Of a DNA stretch of 64,000 nucleotides, positions 53,460-62,689 are shown piece after piece. Source of the stretch: Meridianimarinicoccus zhengii (GTDB lineage Bacteria > Pseudomonadota > Alphaproteobacteria > Rhodobacterales > Rhodobacteraceae); assembly GCF_003254465.1 (NCBI RefSeq), contig NZ_QDFI01000006.1, positions 36,735 through 100,734 of the forward strand. Reading direction: 5' to 3'. The first letter of the stretch is position 1; each line of letters starts with the position of its first letter. The notes under the pieces were generated by a model. That model did no database searches, had not been told where the DNA came from, and saw only the letters and a program-made list of their open reading frames with translations. A program made the position numbers and the translations under genes.

Positions 53460-54967
53460 CGGATATCCAGAAGGTCGATCTTTTCGTGATCGGCGGGGGC
53501 ATCAACGGGGCCGGCATCGCCCGCGACGCCGCCGGGCGGGGGCTGAGCGTGGTGCTCGCCGAAAAGGACGACCTGGCCGAGGGCACGTCCTCGCGCTCGG
53601 GCAAGCTGGTGCATGGCGGGCTGCGCTATCTCGAATACTACGAATTCCGGCTGGTGCGGGAGGCGCTGATCGAACGCGAAATCCTGATGCGCAACGCGCC
53701 ACACATCATCTGGCCCATGCGCTTCGTGCTGCCCCATTCGCCGATGGACCGACCTGCGTGGCTCGTGCGGCTGGGGCTGTTCCTGTACGACAATCTCGGG
53801 GGGCGCAAAAAGCTGCCGGGTACCCGAACGCTCGACCTGCGCCGCGATCCCGAGGGTGCCGCGATCAAGGACAAGTATACCCGCGGGTTCGAGTATTCCG
53901 ACTGCTGGGTGGACGATGCGCGGCTGGTGATCCTGAACGCGGTGGACGCGGCGGAGCGGGGCGCGACGGTTCTGACCCGGTCGCCCTGCACGTCCGCCCG
54001 GCGCGAGGATGGCAAATGGCGCGTGACGACGACAGACAGCCTGACCGGCGAGACGCGGGTGTTCGAGCCGAAAGTGCTGGTGAACGCCGCCGGACCGTGG
54101 GTGACGGACGTGGTGACACGGGTAGCGGGGTCCAACTCCACCCGCAATGTGCGGCTCGTGAAGGGCAGCCACATCATCGTGCCGAAGTTCTGGAAGGGCG
54201 AGAACGCGTATCTCGTGCAGAACCACGACAAGCGGGTGATCTTCATCAATCCCTATGAACGCGACAAGGCGCTGATCGGCACGACCGACATCGCCTATGA
54301 AGGCCGGGCCGAGGACGTGACCGCGGACGAGTCCGAGGTCCAGTATCTGATCGACGCCGTGAACCGCTACTTCAAGGAGGAACTGACCCGCGACGACGTG
54401 CTGACCACCTTCTCGGGCGTGCGCCCGCTGTTCGACGACGGGCAGGGCAACCCGTCGGCGGTGACGCGCGATTACGTATTCGACCTGGACGAGACCGGGG
54501 GCGCGCCGCTGTTGAACATCTTCGGCGGCAAGATCACGACGTTCCGCGAACTGGCCGAACGCGGGATGCACCGGATCGCGAAATTCTTCCCCGGCATGAA
54601 GAAGGACTGGACCCACAAGGCGGCCCTGCCCGGCGGCGACATGAAGAAGGCCGATTACGAGGCGTTCCGCAACCGCATCAAGCAGGATTACCCGTGGATG
54701 CCGCGCGCGCTGCGCCAGCATTATGGGCGGCTCTACGGCACGCGGATCGACATGATCGCGGGCGGGGCCGACAGCCTTGACGGGCTGGGGCGGCATTTCG
54801 GCGGCAACCTCTACGAGGCCGAGGTGAATTACCTCCTCCAGCACGAATGGGCGCGGACGGCGGAGGATATCCTGTGGCGGCGCACCAAGCACCGGTTGCA
54901 CCTGAGCGACGCGGAACAGGCGGCCTTTGCCGACTGGTTCGACCGCGCCCACGCGCAGGCGGCATGA
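53456..54967 (+). CDS. eryB: Erythritol phosphate dehydrogenase (GlpD-like flavoprotein)
   Basis: The 503-residue FAD-dependent oxidoreductase of the GlpD family has DLFVIGGGINGAGIARDAAGRG, EGTSSRSGKLVHGGLRYLEYYEFRLV, LVNAAGPWVTDV and LNIFGGKITTFRELAE. In erythritol loci the family member EryB oxidises D-erythritol 1-phosphate to D-erythrulose 1-phosphate. A glycerol 3-phosphate role is less likely because glpK-like and glpF genes are absent and eryA, eryC and eryD flank it. Confidence 0.9.
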   Translation: MTDIQKVDLFVIGGGINGAGIARDAAGRGLSVVLAEKDDLAEGTSSRSGKLVHGGLRYLEYYEFRLVREALIEREILMRNAPHIIWPMRFVLPHSPMDRPAWLVRLGLFLYDNLGGRKKLPGTRTLDLRRDPEGAAIKDKYTRGFEYSDCWVDDARLVILNAVDAAERGATVLTRSPCTSARREDGKWRVTTTDSLTGETRVFEPKVLVNAAGPWVTDVVTRVAGSNSTRNVRLVKGSHIIVPKFWKGENAYLVQNHDKRVIFINPYERDKALIGTTDIAYEGRAEDVTADESEVQYLIDAVNRYFKEELTRDDVLTTFSGVRPLFDDGQGNPSAVTRDYVFDLDETGGAPLLNIFGGKITTFRELAERGMHRIAKFFPGMKKDWTHKAALPGGDMKKADYEAFRNRIKQDYPWMPRALRQHYGRLYGTRIDMIAGGADSLDGLGRHFGGNLYEAEVNYLLQHEWARTAEDILWRRTKHRLHLSDAEQAAFADWFDRAHAQAA

Positions 54968-54968
54968 C

Positions 54969-55901
54969 ATGGCGCTGACCCTTTCGCTCAACACCAACCC
55001 GCTGGTGAACCGCTTCGCCGATCCGGACGACCTGATCGACACGGTGGCGCGGGATATCCGCATCCGCGACCTGCAACTCACGCACGAATTCATCAACCCA
55101 AGCTGGCCCGCCCCGGTGATCCGGCGGCTGACGCGGGCCATGGGGGCGGCGCTTGATCGCACCGGGGTGCGCGTGACCTCCGGCATGACGGGGCCTTACG
55201 GGCGGCTGAACCATTTTGGCCACCCTGACAGGGACGTGCGCCGGTATTACGTCGATTGGTTCAAGACCTTCGCGGATATCATCGGCGATCTGGGCGGCAC
55301 GTCGGTGGGAACGCAGTTCGCCATCTTCACCTTCCGCGACTACGACGACCCGCAGCGGCGCGAAGATCTGACGCAAATCGCCATCGACTGCTGGGCCGAG
55401 GTGGCGGAGCACGCGAAAGCCGCGGGGCTGGACTACGTCTTCTGGGAACCCATGAGCGTCGGGCGCGAATTCGGGGAAACCATCGCCGCCTGCATGGCGT
55501 TGCAGGACAGGCTGACGGCCGCCGACATGGCGATCCCGATGTGGATGATGGCCGATATCGACCATGGCGACGTGACCTCGCCCGACCCGGACGACACCGA
55601 CCCCTATGCCTGGGCACGGGCGGTGCCGCGCGTCAGCCCGATCATCCACATCAAGCAGTCGATGATGGACAAGTCCGGCCACCGTCCCTTCACCGCCGAA
55701 TTCAACGCCAAGGGTGCGATCCAGCCTGCGCCGCTTCTGGCAGCCTTCGCCGAGGGCGGCGCGGCGGACAACGAGATCTGCCTGGAGCTGTCCTTCAAGG
55801 AACGCGAACCCAACGACCGTCAGGTGATCCCCCAGATCGCCGAAAGCGTCGCATTCTGGGCGCCGCATATCGACAGCGGGGCGCAAGACCTTAAGGTCTG
55901 A
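54969..55901 (+). CDS. eryC: Erythrulose 1-phosphate 3-epimerase EryC
   Basis: The 310-residue TIM-barrel protein (sugar phosphate isomerase/epimerase superfamily) starts 1 bp after the eryB stop. It has QLTHEFINPSWPA, the metal-site candidates WEPMSVGREFGET and MADIDHGDVTSPD, IHIKQSMMDKSGH and CLELSFKEREPND. In the Brucella pathway EryC epimerises D-erythrulose 1-phosphate to L-erythrulose 1-phosphate. Its older annotation as a dehydrogenase is not supported by this fold. Confidence 0.87.
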   Translation: MALTLSLNTNPLVNRFADPDDLIDTVARDIRIRDLQLTHEFINPSWPAPVIRRLTRAMGAALDRTGVRVTSGMTGPYGRLNHFGHPDRDVRRYYVDWFKTFADIIGDLGGTSVGTQFAIFTFRDYDDPQRREDLTQIAIDCWAEVAEHAKAAGLDYVFWEPMSVGREFGETIAACMALQDRLTAADMAIPMWMMADIDHGDVTSPDPDDTDPYAWARAVPRVSPIIHIKQSMMDKSGHRPFTAEFNAKGAIQPAPLLAAFAEGGAADNEICLELSFKEREPNDRQVIPQIAESVAFWAPHIDSGAQDLKV

Positions 55902-55953
55902 TCGAGGCCCCGCGCCGAACGCGGCAGGCGGGACATGAAGAAAGGCACGGCAC

Positions 55954-56910
55954 ATGGCGCGCGACCCGGCGGCCGCAGTCGCGGAAAAATCCCTGTCGAT
56001 CCGGGCGGCGTGGCTGCACTATGTCGGCGGGTTGCGGCAGGCCGAGGTCGCCGAACGGCTGGGCGTGCCGTCGGTCAAGGCGCACCGGCTGATCGCGCGC
56101 GCCGTGGCCGATGGTGCCGTCAAGGTCAGCATCGAAGGCGACATCATCGAATGCATCGAGCTTGAACAGGCGCTGACGGCGCGGTTCGGTCTGACGACCT
56201 GCGAGATCGCGCCCGATCTCGACGAACCGGGCCTGCCCTTGCGCGCATTGGGGCTTGCCGGCGCCGCGCGTTTGCGCCGCTGGCTCGACGGCGGCGAGGA
56301 ACAGACCATCGGTATCGGCCATGGCCGCACGCTGGCCGAGGCCGTGCGCACCATGCCGCGGCTGACCACCAACGGGCTGAGCTTCGTGTCGCTGCTGGGG
56401 GGGCTGACGCGCAATTTCGCCGCGAACCCCCATGATGTGATGCACCTGCTGGCCGAGAAGACCGGTGCGCGCGCCTATGTCATGCCGGTGCCGTTCTTCG
56501 CCAACACCGCCGAGGATCGCGAGGTGCTGCTCGCGCAGCGCGGTGTGGCGGAGGTCTTCGCCATGGCGCAGGATGCCCCGCTGAAGATCGTAGGTATCGG
56601 CACCGTGCAGGCGGACACGCAGCTTGTCACGTCCGGCATGATCGAAGCGTCCGAGATCGCGGCGATCCGCGACGTGGGCGGCGTGGGCGAGATGCTGGGC
56701 CATTTCTTCGACCCCGCGGGCCGGGTGATCGAAACCCCGCTCACGGCGCGCACGCTGGCCGTGTCTCTGGACACCGGCGGGAACGACCGGATCATCGCGC
56801 TCGCGGGTGGCGCGGAAAAGATCGCGCCCCTGCGCGCGGTGCTGAACTCGGGCCGCCTGTCGGGGCTGATTTCCGACGAACGCACCGCGCGCGCGCTGCT
56901 CGAAGGCTGA
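55954..56910 (+). CDS. eryD: Erythritol operon repressor EryD (SorC family)
   Basis: The 318-residue protein has an HTH (RAAWLHYVGGLRQAEVAERLGVPSVKAHRL, ~17-46) and a SorC effector domain (GIGHGRTLAEAVRTM, SFVSLLGGLTRNF, LAGGAEKIAPLRAVLNSGRLSGLISDE). In Brucella EryD represses eryABCD and is relieved by erythritol. The nested palindrome upstream of eryA is the best operator candidate. It ends 2 bp from the convergent aldolase gene. Confidence 0.92.
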   Translation: MARDPAAAVAEKSLSIRAAWLHYVGGLRQAEVAERLGVPSVKAHRLIARAVADGAVKVSIEGDIIECIELEQALTARFGLTTCEIAPDLDEPGLPLRALGLAGAARLRRWLDGGEEQTIGIGHGRTLAEAVRTMPRLTTNGLSFVSLLGGLTRNFAANPHDVMHLLAEKTGARAYVMPVPFFANTAEDREVLLAQRGVAEVFAMAQDAPLKIVGIGTVQADTQLVTSGMIEASEIAAIRDVGGVGEMLGHFFDPAGRVIETPLTARTLAVSLDTGGNDRIIALAGGAEKIAPLRAVLNSGRLSGLISDERTARALLEG

Positions 56911-56912
56911 CG

Positions 56913-57947
56913 TCAGTAATACCGGACCATCTCGGACAGCGATTTCACGCGAATCTTCTCGGCCTGTCCGCTGGTGCCGAAGGCGTCGAACTTCACGATG
57001 CATTGGGCGGTCATCGCCGCCATCGCGGGCTTCAGGTATTTACGCGGGTCGAACTCCGCCGGGTCTTCGGTCAGCACGCGGCGAATGGCGGCGGTGGCGG
57101 CCAGCCGCAGGTCGGTGTCGATGTTCACCTTGCGCACGCCATGCCGGATGCCGCGCTGGATTTCTTCCAGCGGCACGCCCCATGTGGGCGGGATGTTCCC
57201 GCCATAGGCGTTGATGTCCAGCCGCAGTTCCTCGGGCACCGAGGATGAGCCGTGCATCACCAGATGGGTGTTGGGCAAGCGCTTGTTGATCGCCTCGATC
57301 ACCGACATCGCCAGCACGTCGCCATCGGGCTGGCGGGTGAACTTGTAGGCGCCGTGGCTGGTGCCCATGGCCACGGCCAGCGCATCGACCCCGGTTTCCG
57401 CGACGAAGCGCTCGGCCTCCTCCGGGTCGGTCAGAAGCTGGTCGTGCGACAGCTTTTCGGTGGCGCCGTGCCCGTCCTCCTGGTCGCCCATGCCCGTCTC
57501 CAGCGACCCGAGCACGCCCAGTTCGCCCTCAACCGACACGCCGCAGGCATGTGCCATGTCCACCACCTGCCGGGTGATCGCGGCGTTATAGGCGAAATCG
57601 GCGGGTGTCGTACCGTCCGCCATCAGCGAGCCGTCCATCATCACCGACGTGAACCCGTGCTGGATCGCCGTCGCGCAGGAGGCAAGCCCGTTGCCGTGGT
57701 CGAGATGCATGCAGACGGGGATATGCGGATAGATCTCCACCAGCCCGTCGATCAGCCGTGCCAGAACCGTGTCGTGGGCATAGGCGCGCGCGCCGCGGCT
57801 GGCCTGCAGGATGACCGGTGCGCCGACCTTGTCCGCGGCGGCCATGATCGCCAGGCCCTGTTCCATGTTCGACATGTTGAAGGCAGGCACGGCATAGGCG
57901 TTGTCGGCGGCGTGGTCGAGAAGCTGGCGCAGGGTGATGCGGGCCAT
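56913..57947 (-). CDS. fba: Class II fructose-bisphosphate aldolase
   Basis: The 344-residue zinc-dependent aldolase has MHLDHGNG (zinc and catalytic His/Asp), SVEGELGVLGSLETGMGDQEDG, AMGTSHGAYKF, LVMHGSSSVPEELR and GVRKVNIDTDLR. It condenses dihydroxyacetone phosphate with an aldehyde phosphate. Located 28 bp after the bisphosphatase gene and inside the erythritol region, it may act on erythrose 4-phosphate to give sedoheptulose 1,7-bisphosphate (inference). RBS AGGAGG precedes ATG at 57947. Confidence 0.93.
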   Translation of the reverse strand: MARITLRQLLDHAADNAYAVPAFNMSNMEQGLAIMAAADKVGAPVILQASRGARAYAHDTVLARLIDGLVEIYPHIPVCMHLDHGNGLASCATAIQHGFTSVMMDGSLMADGTTPADFAYNAAITRQVVDMAHACGVSVEGELGVLGSLETGMGDQEDGHGATEKLSHDQLLTDPEEAERFVAETGVDALAVAMGTSHGAYKFTRQPDGDVLAMSVIEAINKRLPNTHLVMHGSSSVPEELRLDINAYGGNIPPTWGVPLEEIQRGIRHGVRKVNIDTDLRLAATAAIRRVLTEDPAEFDPRKYLKPAMAAMTAQCIVKFDAFGTSGQAEKIRVKSLSEMVRYY

Positions 57948-57975
57948 GGGGGCCTCCTTGGCGGTCTTTGTGGTG

Positions 57976-59001
57976 TCAGCGTGCGAGGTAGTCGTGCACC
58001 GTGGCGATCTCGTCCCGCGCACCGAAGAACAGCGGCACGCGGGCATGGGGATGGGCGGGGGCGAGGTCGAGGATTGGCGTCGCCCCGTCCGTCGCGGCCC
58101 CGCCGGCCTGTTCGATCAGGAAGGCGATGGGAAAGGCTTCATAGGCCAGCCGCAGATAGCCGTCCTCGTATCCCGGCCGCGCGTCGGCGGGATACATGAA
58201 CAGCCCTTCGCGGCGCAGGATGCGGTGCAGGTCGCCCACAGCCGCCGCGAGCCAGCGCATGTTGACATCCCGCCCGCGCGGCCCGTCCGCGCCTTTCATC
58301 AGGTCGCCGACATAGCGGCGCAGGCCGTCCGACCAGTGGCACAGGTTGGACGCGTTGAACGCCACGGTGTCGGCGCTTGGTGGCAAGGCGACGCGCGGTG
58401 TGTCGATATGGAAGACGCCTGTGTCCGGGTCGAGCGTCGCAAGCGCCACGCCATCGCCCATGCTGAAGCCCAGATCGGTGCTGTGCCCGAAGGACACGTA
58501 GACCGCCGCGATCGCCTCGCGCCCCTTGCGCAGGAACCCACCGCCCGCCGGAAAGACGCAGAAGAGCGCTCCAAGCGGCGCGCCGATGCCGATGCTGCCC
58601 GACCCGTCGATCGGGTCCATGGCCACGTCGAACAGCCCGGCGGGGTCGAGGGGGATGATCTCCTCCGCCTCTTCCGACAGAACGCTTGCAACGGACAGGC
58701 CATTCATCGCGGCGACAAGGTGATGGTGCGCACCCATGTCGAGCGCCTTCTGCCGGTCGCCGGATTCGTTCGTGCCCACGATGGCGGTCGGATCGCCCGG
58801 AAGCTTGCCCGCGGCCAGCCGCCGGGCCAGCGGTACGGAGGCCGCCGCGATGCCCTCGATCAGCACGGCCAGCGCGCGGCGCTGCGGATCCGTTCCGCAG
58901 GTCTCGGCCAGGTATGCGGCAAGCGGCGTGCCCCGGATTTCGCCGTCGGTCTCGAGCGTCAGGCGTGCCGGTGTCGGGTTGGGCGGGGTGTGGTCGGGCA
59001 T
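57976..59001 (-). CDS. fbp: Class 1 fructose/sedoheptulose bisphosphatase
   Basis: The 341-residue FBPase-family protein has metal-site sequence DPIDGSGSIGIGAPLG (the class 1 family usually has DPLDGSSN) and the upstream acidic EEAEEI. It also has NMRWLAAAVGDLHRIL and YEDGYLRLAYEAFPIAFLIEQAGGAATDG. It removes the C1 phosphate of fructose or sedoheptulose bisphosphate. Start at 59001 after AGGAGG is preferred over a longer frame that would enter the control region. It is co-transcribed with the aldolase and divergent from the DeoR gene. Confidence 0.9.
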   Translation of the reverse strand: MPDHTPPNPTPARLTLETDGEIRGTPLAAYLAETCGTDPQRRALAVLIEGIAAASVPLARRLAAGKLPGDPTAIVGTNESGDRQKALDMGAHHHLVAAMNGLSVASVLSEEAEEIIPLDPAGLFDVAMDPIDGSGSIGIGAPLGALFCVFPAGGGFLRKGREAIAAVYVSFGHSTDLGFSMGDGVALATLDPDTGVFHIDTPRVALPPSADTVAFNASNLCHWSDGLRRYVGDLMKGADGPRGRDVNMRWLAAAVGDLHRILRREGLFMYPADARPGYEDGYLRLAYEAFPIAFLIEQAGGAATDGATPILDLAPAHPHARVPLFFGARDEIATVHDYLAR

Positions 59002-59046
59002 GCAAGCCTCCTGCGTTGCGTGGATCATAGCTTGCCGGGTGGGGCG

Positions 59047-59093
59047 TCACAAGATAAAATCACAAAATAACATCATTGACCTGTGATTTGTGA
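59047..59093. promoter_or_regulatory. Four TGTGA/TCACA half-sites between fbp and the DeoR gene
   Basis: TCACA at 59047-59051 and 59060-59064, and TGTGA at 59082-59086 and 59089-59093, are arranged symmetrically. The inner pair extends to a perfect dyad AAATCACA-N17-TGTGATTT (59057-59089). The region is AT-rich in a GC-rich genome and lies between divergent fbp-fba and DeoR-eryHI. It is a likely operator for the DeoR protein. Confidence 0.65.
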
Positions 59094-59099
59094 CATGCG

Positions 59100-59903
59100 A
59101 TGTTAGAAATCCAAGAGGGGATGGCGTTGAAACGCGAAGACAGGCAGCAGGCGATCATGGAGATCCTGGTGGCGGAACACCGGGCCGATCTCGATGCGTT
59201 GGCCGAGCGGTTTGCCGTGTCCCGCATGACCATCCACCGTGATCTCGACGAACTGGAATCGGCCGGCCTGCTGCGCAAGTTCCGCGGCGGGGCGACGATC
59301 GAATCCGGCACGCGGTTCGAGAGTGATTTCCGGTTCCGCGAACGGCAGGGCGGGGCGACGAAGGCCGCAGTCGCGGCGGCCGCGCTGGGGCTTATCGAGC
59401 CGGGCATGACAGTGATGATCAACGACGGGTCCATGGCCGCCGTGCTGGGTCGCATGACCGTGGCCTGCCGCCCGCTGACCGTCATCACCAACAATTGCGC
59501 CGTGATCGACGCGCTGCGGGGCGAGACGGGGATCACCCTGATCGCGCTTGGCGGGGTCTATTCGGCCAAGTTCAACGCGTTTCTTGGCAAGGTCTGCGAA
59601 GACAGCCTTGCGGGCCTGCGCGCCGATATCGGCTTCATCTCCACCCCCGCTGTCGCGGGAACGGAGGTGTTCCACATGGACGACACGGTCGTGCGCGCCA
59701 AGCGGGCGATGATGGATGCCGCCGGGCGCCGCTGCCTGATCGTCAACCATCTGCGCTTCGGCCACGCGGCGCTGCACAAGCTCGCCGACCTGTCCGAGTT
59801 CGACGACATCATCACCGACGCACGCCCGAACCCCGACGCCATCGCGGCGCTGGACCGTGCGGGCCTCACCCTGACCATCGCACCGCCGGAGGCTGCCCAA
59901 TGA
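59100..59903 (+). CDS. DeoR-family regulator (EryR-like)
   Basis: The 267-residue protein has a DeoR HTH (REDRQQAIMEILVAEHRADLDALAERFAVSRMTIHRDLDEL, ~12-52) and a DeoRC effector domain resembling sugar-phosphate isomerases (ALGLIEPGMTVMINDGS, VITNNCAVIDAL, DIGFISTPAV). The start could be 59100 (no RBS) or the ATG at 59121 after AAGAGGGG. It overlaps the triose-phosphate isomerase-like gene (ATGA). In Brucella a DeoR gene precedes the same isomerase pair, which supports an EryR-type role. Confidence 0.88.
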   Translation: MLEIQEGMALKREDRQQAIMEILVAEHRADLDALAERFAVSRMTIHRDLDELESAGLLRKFRGGATIESGTRFESDFRFRERQGGATKAAVAAAALGLIEPGMTVMINDGSMAAVLGRMTVACRPLTVITNNCAVIDALRGETGITLIALGGVYSAKFNAFLGKVCEDSLAGLRADIGFISTPAVAGTEVFHMDDTVVRAKRAMMDAAGRRCLIVNHLRFGHAALHKLADLSEFDDIITDARPNPDAIAALDRAGLTLTIAPPEAAQ

Positions 59904-60673
59904 CCGAAACCCGCTTCTGGATCGGCACGAGCTGGAAAATGAACAAGACGCTGGCCGAGGCGCGGGCCTTTGCCGCCGCCCTTGCCGCCGCCGATTCCGA
60001 CCGCGACCCGCGCATCCAGCGCTTCGTGATCCCGCCCTTCACCATGGTGCGCGAGGTCAAGGCGGCGCTGGCGGACACATCCGTCAAGGTCGGCGCGCAG
60101 AACATGCACTGGGCCGACAGCGGCGCCTGGACGGGCGAGGTGTCGCCGGTGATGCTGACCGATTGCGGGCTGGACCTCGTGGAACTGGGCCATTCGGAAC
60201 GGCGCGAACATTTCGGCGAAACCGACGAGACGGTGGGCCTGAAGGTCGAAGCCACCGTGCGCCACGGTCTGACGCCGCTCATCTGCATCGGCGAGACGCT
60301 GGCGGATCGCGAAAGCGGGCAGGCGGCGGACGTGCTGGCGCGGCAGGTGGATGGCGCACTGGCGCGGCTTGGCCCGGACCAGCACGGCGCACCGATCCTG
60401 CTGGCCTATGAACCCGTCTGGGCCATCGGCGAAAACGGCATCCCCGCGACCGCCGATTATGCCGACGCACGGCAGGCCGAGATCATCGCCGTCGCGCGCG
60501 ACATGCTGGGCCGTGCCGTGCCGTGCCTTTACGGCGGGTCGGTCAATCCCGGCAATTGCGCCGAGCTTATCCAGTGCCCGCATATCGACGGGCTTTTCAT
60601 CGGGCGCTCCGCGTGGGCTGTCGAGGGGTATCTCGACATTCTCGCGCGCTGCGCCGCCACTCTCGACAGCTGA
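59900..60673 (+). CDS. eryH: Triose-phosphate isomerase-like L-erythrulose 1-phosphate isomerase
   Basis: The 257-residue TIM-family protein has the catalytic residues Lys in TSWKMNKT (instead of NWKMN), His in [12 protein letters not shown] and Glu in AYEPVWAIG, plus [10 protein letters not shown] and [10 protein letters not shown]. In erythritol catabolism EryH turns L-erythrulose 1-phosphate into D-erythrulose 4-phosphate. Its linkage to DeoR and RpiB-like genes and to eryABCD supports this over a housekeeping TpiA. Confidence 0.88.
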   Translation: MTETRFWIGTSWKMNKTLAEARAFAAALAAADSDRDPRIQRFVIPPFTMVREVKAALADTSVKVGAQNMHWADSGAWTGEVSPVMLTDCGLDLVELGHSERREHFGETDETVGLKVEATVRHGLTPLICIGETLADRESGQAADVLARQVDGALARLGPDQHGAPILLAYEPVWAIGENGIPATADYADARQAEIIAVARDMLGRAVPCLYGGSVNPGNCAELIQCPHIDGLFIGRSAWAVEGYLDILARCAATLDS

Positions 60674-60684
60674 AAGGACAGACC

Positions 60685-61140
60685 ATGAAGATCGCGATCG
60701 CAGGCGACAGCGCCGGGGCGCCCCTGGCGAAAGTCGTCGCCGAACACCTGAAGGGCAAGCACGACGTTGCCGACATCTCGGACGGCCCTGCGGGGCCCGA
60801 CCCGTTCTATGCCAACATGGCCGACCGGGTGTGCACGGCGGTTCTGGCGGGCGAATACGACCGCGCCATCCTGTTCTGCGGCACGGGCATCGGCGTGGCG
60901 CTGTCGGCCAACAAGGTGCCGGGCATCCGCGCGGCGCAGTGCCACGACACCTATTCCGCCGGCAAGGCCGCCACGTCGAACAACGCCCATGTCATAACCA
61001 TGGGCGCGCGGGTGATCGGGCCGGAACTGGCCAAGGACATCGCCGACGCCTTCCTGTCGGCATCCTTCGACCCGGAGGGCAAGTCGGCGGGCAACGTGCA
61101 GGCCATCGACGGGGTCGATGCCAAGTACCGCTCGGCCTGA
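60685..61140 (+). CDS. eryI: RpiB-like D-erythrulose 4-phosphate isomerase
   Basis: The 151-residue protein of the RpiB/LacAB family has [15 protein letters not shown], the catalytic Cys65 in [22 protein letters not shown] and [25 protein letters not shown]. EryI makes D-erythrose 4-phosphate, the entry point to the pentose phosphate pathway. RBS AAAGGA precedes the ATG, 11 bp after eryH. RpiB with ribose 5-phosphate is the alternative, but context favours the tetrose. Confidence 0.88.
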   Translation: MKIAIAGDSAGAPLAKVVAEHLKGKHDVADISDGPAGPDPFYANMADRVCTAVLAGEYDRAILFCGTGIGVALSANKVPGIRAAQCHDTYSAGKAATSNNAHVITMGARVIGPELAKDIADAFLSASFDPEGKSAGNVQAIDGVDAKYRSA

Positions 61141-61156
61141 TCCGGTGGGCGGCGGC

Positions 61157-62689
61157 ATGGCGCGGATCGTTGCCATCGACAGCGGGCTGACCGTCACCAA
61201 GGCGGTGGTGTTCGACCTTGCGGGCCGCCAGATCAGCGTGGCGCGCCGCAGCGTGGAACAGCGCATCCCCGCCCCCCACCGCGTGGAACGGGACATGGCT
61301 GACCTGTGGCGTCAGACCGCGTCGGTCATCCGCGACGCGCTGACGGCAAGCGGCACCGCGCCCGGCGACGTGATCGCGGTCGCGGCGACGGCCCATGGTG
61401 ACGGGGTCTATATGCTCGACCGCGCCGGCGAACCGCTGGGGCATGGCATCCTGTCGCTCGACAGCCGGGCAGGCGCGCAGGTCGCGCGCTGGCAGGCGGA
61501 TGGGACCGCCGCGCGCAGCCTGTCGCTGACGGGGCAGGAACCCCACGTGTCCGCCCCGTCGGCGCTGCTGGCCTGGGTGAGGGACAACGAAACGGAACGC
61601 TTCGCCGCCATCGGCCATGTCCTCGCCTGCAAGGACTGGCTGCGGTATTGCCTGACCGGCACCATCGGCACCGACCGGACGGAGGCGAGCACATCCTTCA
61701 CCGACGTGGCCACACAGGACTATGCGCCGGACGCGCTCGACCTGTTCGGTCTGGGTGCGCTGGCCCATGCCCTGCCGCCCATCGCCGGGTCGGCCGAGAT
61801 CGTCGGCCATGTCACCGACGCGGCCGCCCGCGACACGGGCCTCGCCCCCGGCACGCCGGTCGCGGCGGGGCTGCATGACGTGACAGCCTCGGCGCAAGGG
61901 ATCGGGGCGCATGTGCCGGGCGTCGTCGGCATCGTCGCGGGCACCTATTCGATCAACGAATGCGTCACCGACACGCCGCGCACCGGCGCCGGCTGGTTCT
62001 GTCGCAACGCGGTCGCGCAGGGGCGCTGGAACGCCATGTCGATCTCGCCTGCCTCGACCACCAATTACGACTGGTTCCTCGACACGCTCTGCGCCGCCGA
62101 TACCCATGCCGCCAACGCCGCAGGGCGCAGCATCCACGCCGCGCTGGCCGACGAGATCGCGGCAGGGCTGGGCCGCGCCGCACCGGTGGTCTGGCATCCG
62201 TACCTTTTCGGCTCGCCCCGTGGGCCCGGCCCCAGCGCCGGGTTCCTCGGCCTGCGCGGCTGGCACGACCGGGGCGACATGCTGGCGGCGCTGCTGGAAG
62301 GCGTCGCCTTCAACCACCGCCACCACGTCGACACCCTGCGCGGGGCGTTCCCGGCGGACGCGGTGCGGCTGACCGGCGGCGTGTCGCGCAACCCCGTCGT
62401 TGCGCAGCTTTTCGCCGATGTGCTGGGGATGGAGGTCACCGTGACCGACACCGACGAATCCGCCGCCTGGGGCGCGGCCCTGTGCGCAGGTGCCGCCGTG
62501 GGCGCCTTCGCAGGACCGGAGGCCGATCCGCGCGACATGGATGCCATCGCCACCGTCTATCGACCCGACCCGGCCCGCGCGGCGCACTGCGCCGACCGCT
62601 ACGCCACGTGGCGCGCCATCGCCGACGACCTGGCCCCGGTCTGGGACCGGCTGAACGCCATGCCGCATGGGGATGCCCATGACCGATGA
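61157..62689 (+). CDS. FGGY-family carbohydrate kinase (second polyol/ketose kinase)
   Basis: The 510-residue FGGY kinase has MARIVAIDSGLTVTKAVVFDL, TAHGDGVYMLDRAGEPLGHG, LDSRAGAQVARW, ACKDWLRYCLTGTIGTDRTEAS, GLHDVTASAQGIGAH and RLTGGVSRNPVVAQLFADVLG. It resembles EryA in layout but differs in the substrate loop (HGDGVYML against GQGDGSWLV), so it probably phosphorylates a related polyol or ketose. The gene is 16 bp after eryI and overlaps a GlpD-like gene. L-xylulose-type kinases are another possibility. Confidence 0.85.
   Translation: MARIVAIDSGLTVTKAVVFDLAGRQISVARRSVEQRIPAPHRVERDMADLWRQTASVIRDALTASGTAPGDVIAVAATAHGDGVYMLDRAGEPLGHGILSLDSRAGAQVARWQADGTAARSLSLTGQEPHVSAPSALLAWVRDNETERFAAIGHVLACKDWLRYCLTGTIGTDRTEASTSFTDVATQDYAPDALDLFGLGALAHALPPIAGSAEIVGHVTDAAARDTGLAPGTPVAAGLHDVTASAQGIGAHVPGVVGIVAGTYSINECVTDTPRTGAGWFCRNAVAQGRWNAMSISPASTTNYDWFLDTLCAADTHAANAAGRSIHAALADEIAAGLGRAAPVVWHPYLFGSPRGPGPSAGFLGLRGWHDRGDMLAALLEGVAFNHRHHVDTLRGAFPADAVRLTGGVSRNPVVAQLFADVLGMEVTVTDTDESAAWGAALCAGAAVGAFAGPEADPRDMDAIATVYRPDPARAAHCADRYATWRAIADDLAPVWDRLNAMPHGDAHDR

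Noticed and set aside
51903..54967. Glycerol kinase and glycerol 3-phosphate dehydrogenase
   Set aside because: EryA-type motif GQGDGSWLV, linkage to eryC, eryD, eryH and eryI and the divergent CUT2 transporter favour erythritol.
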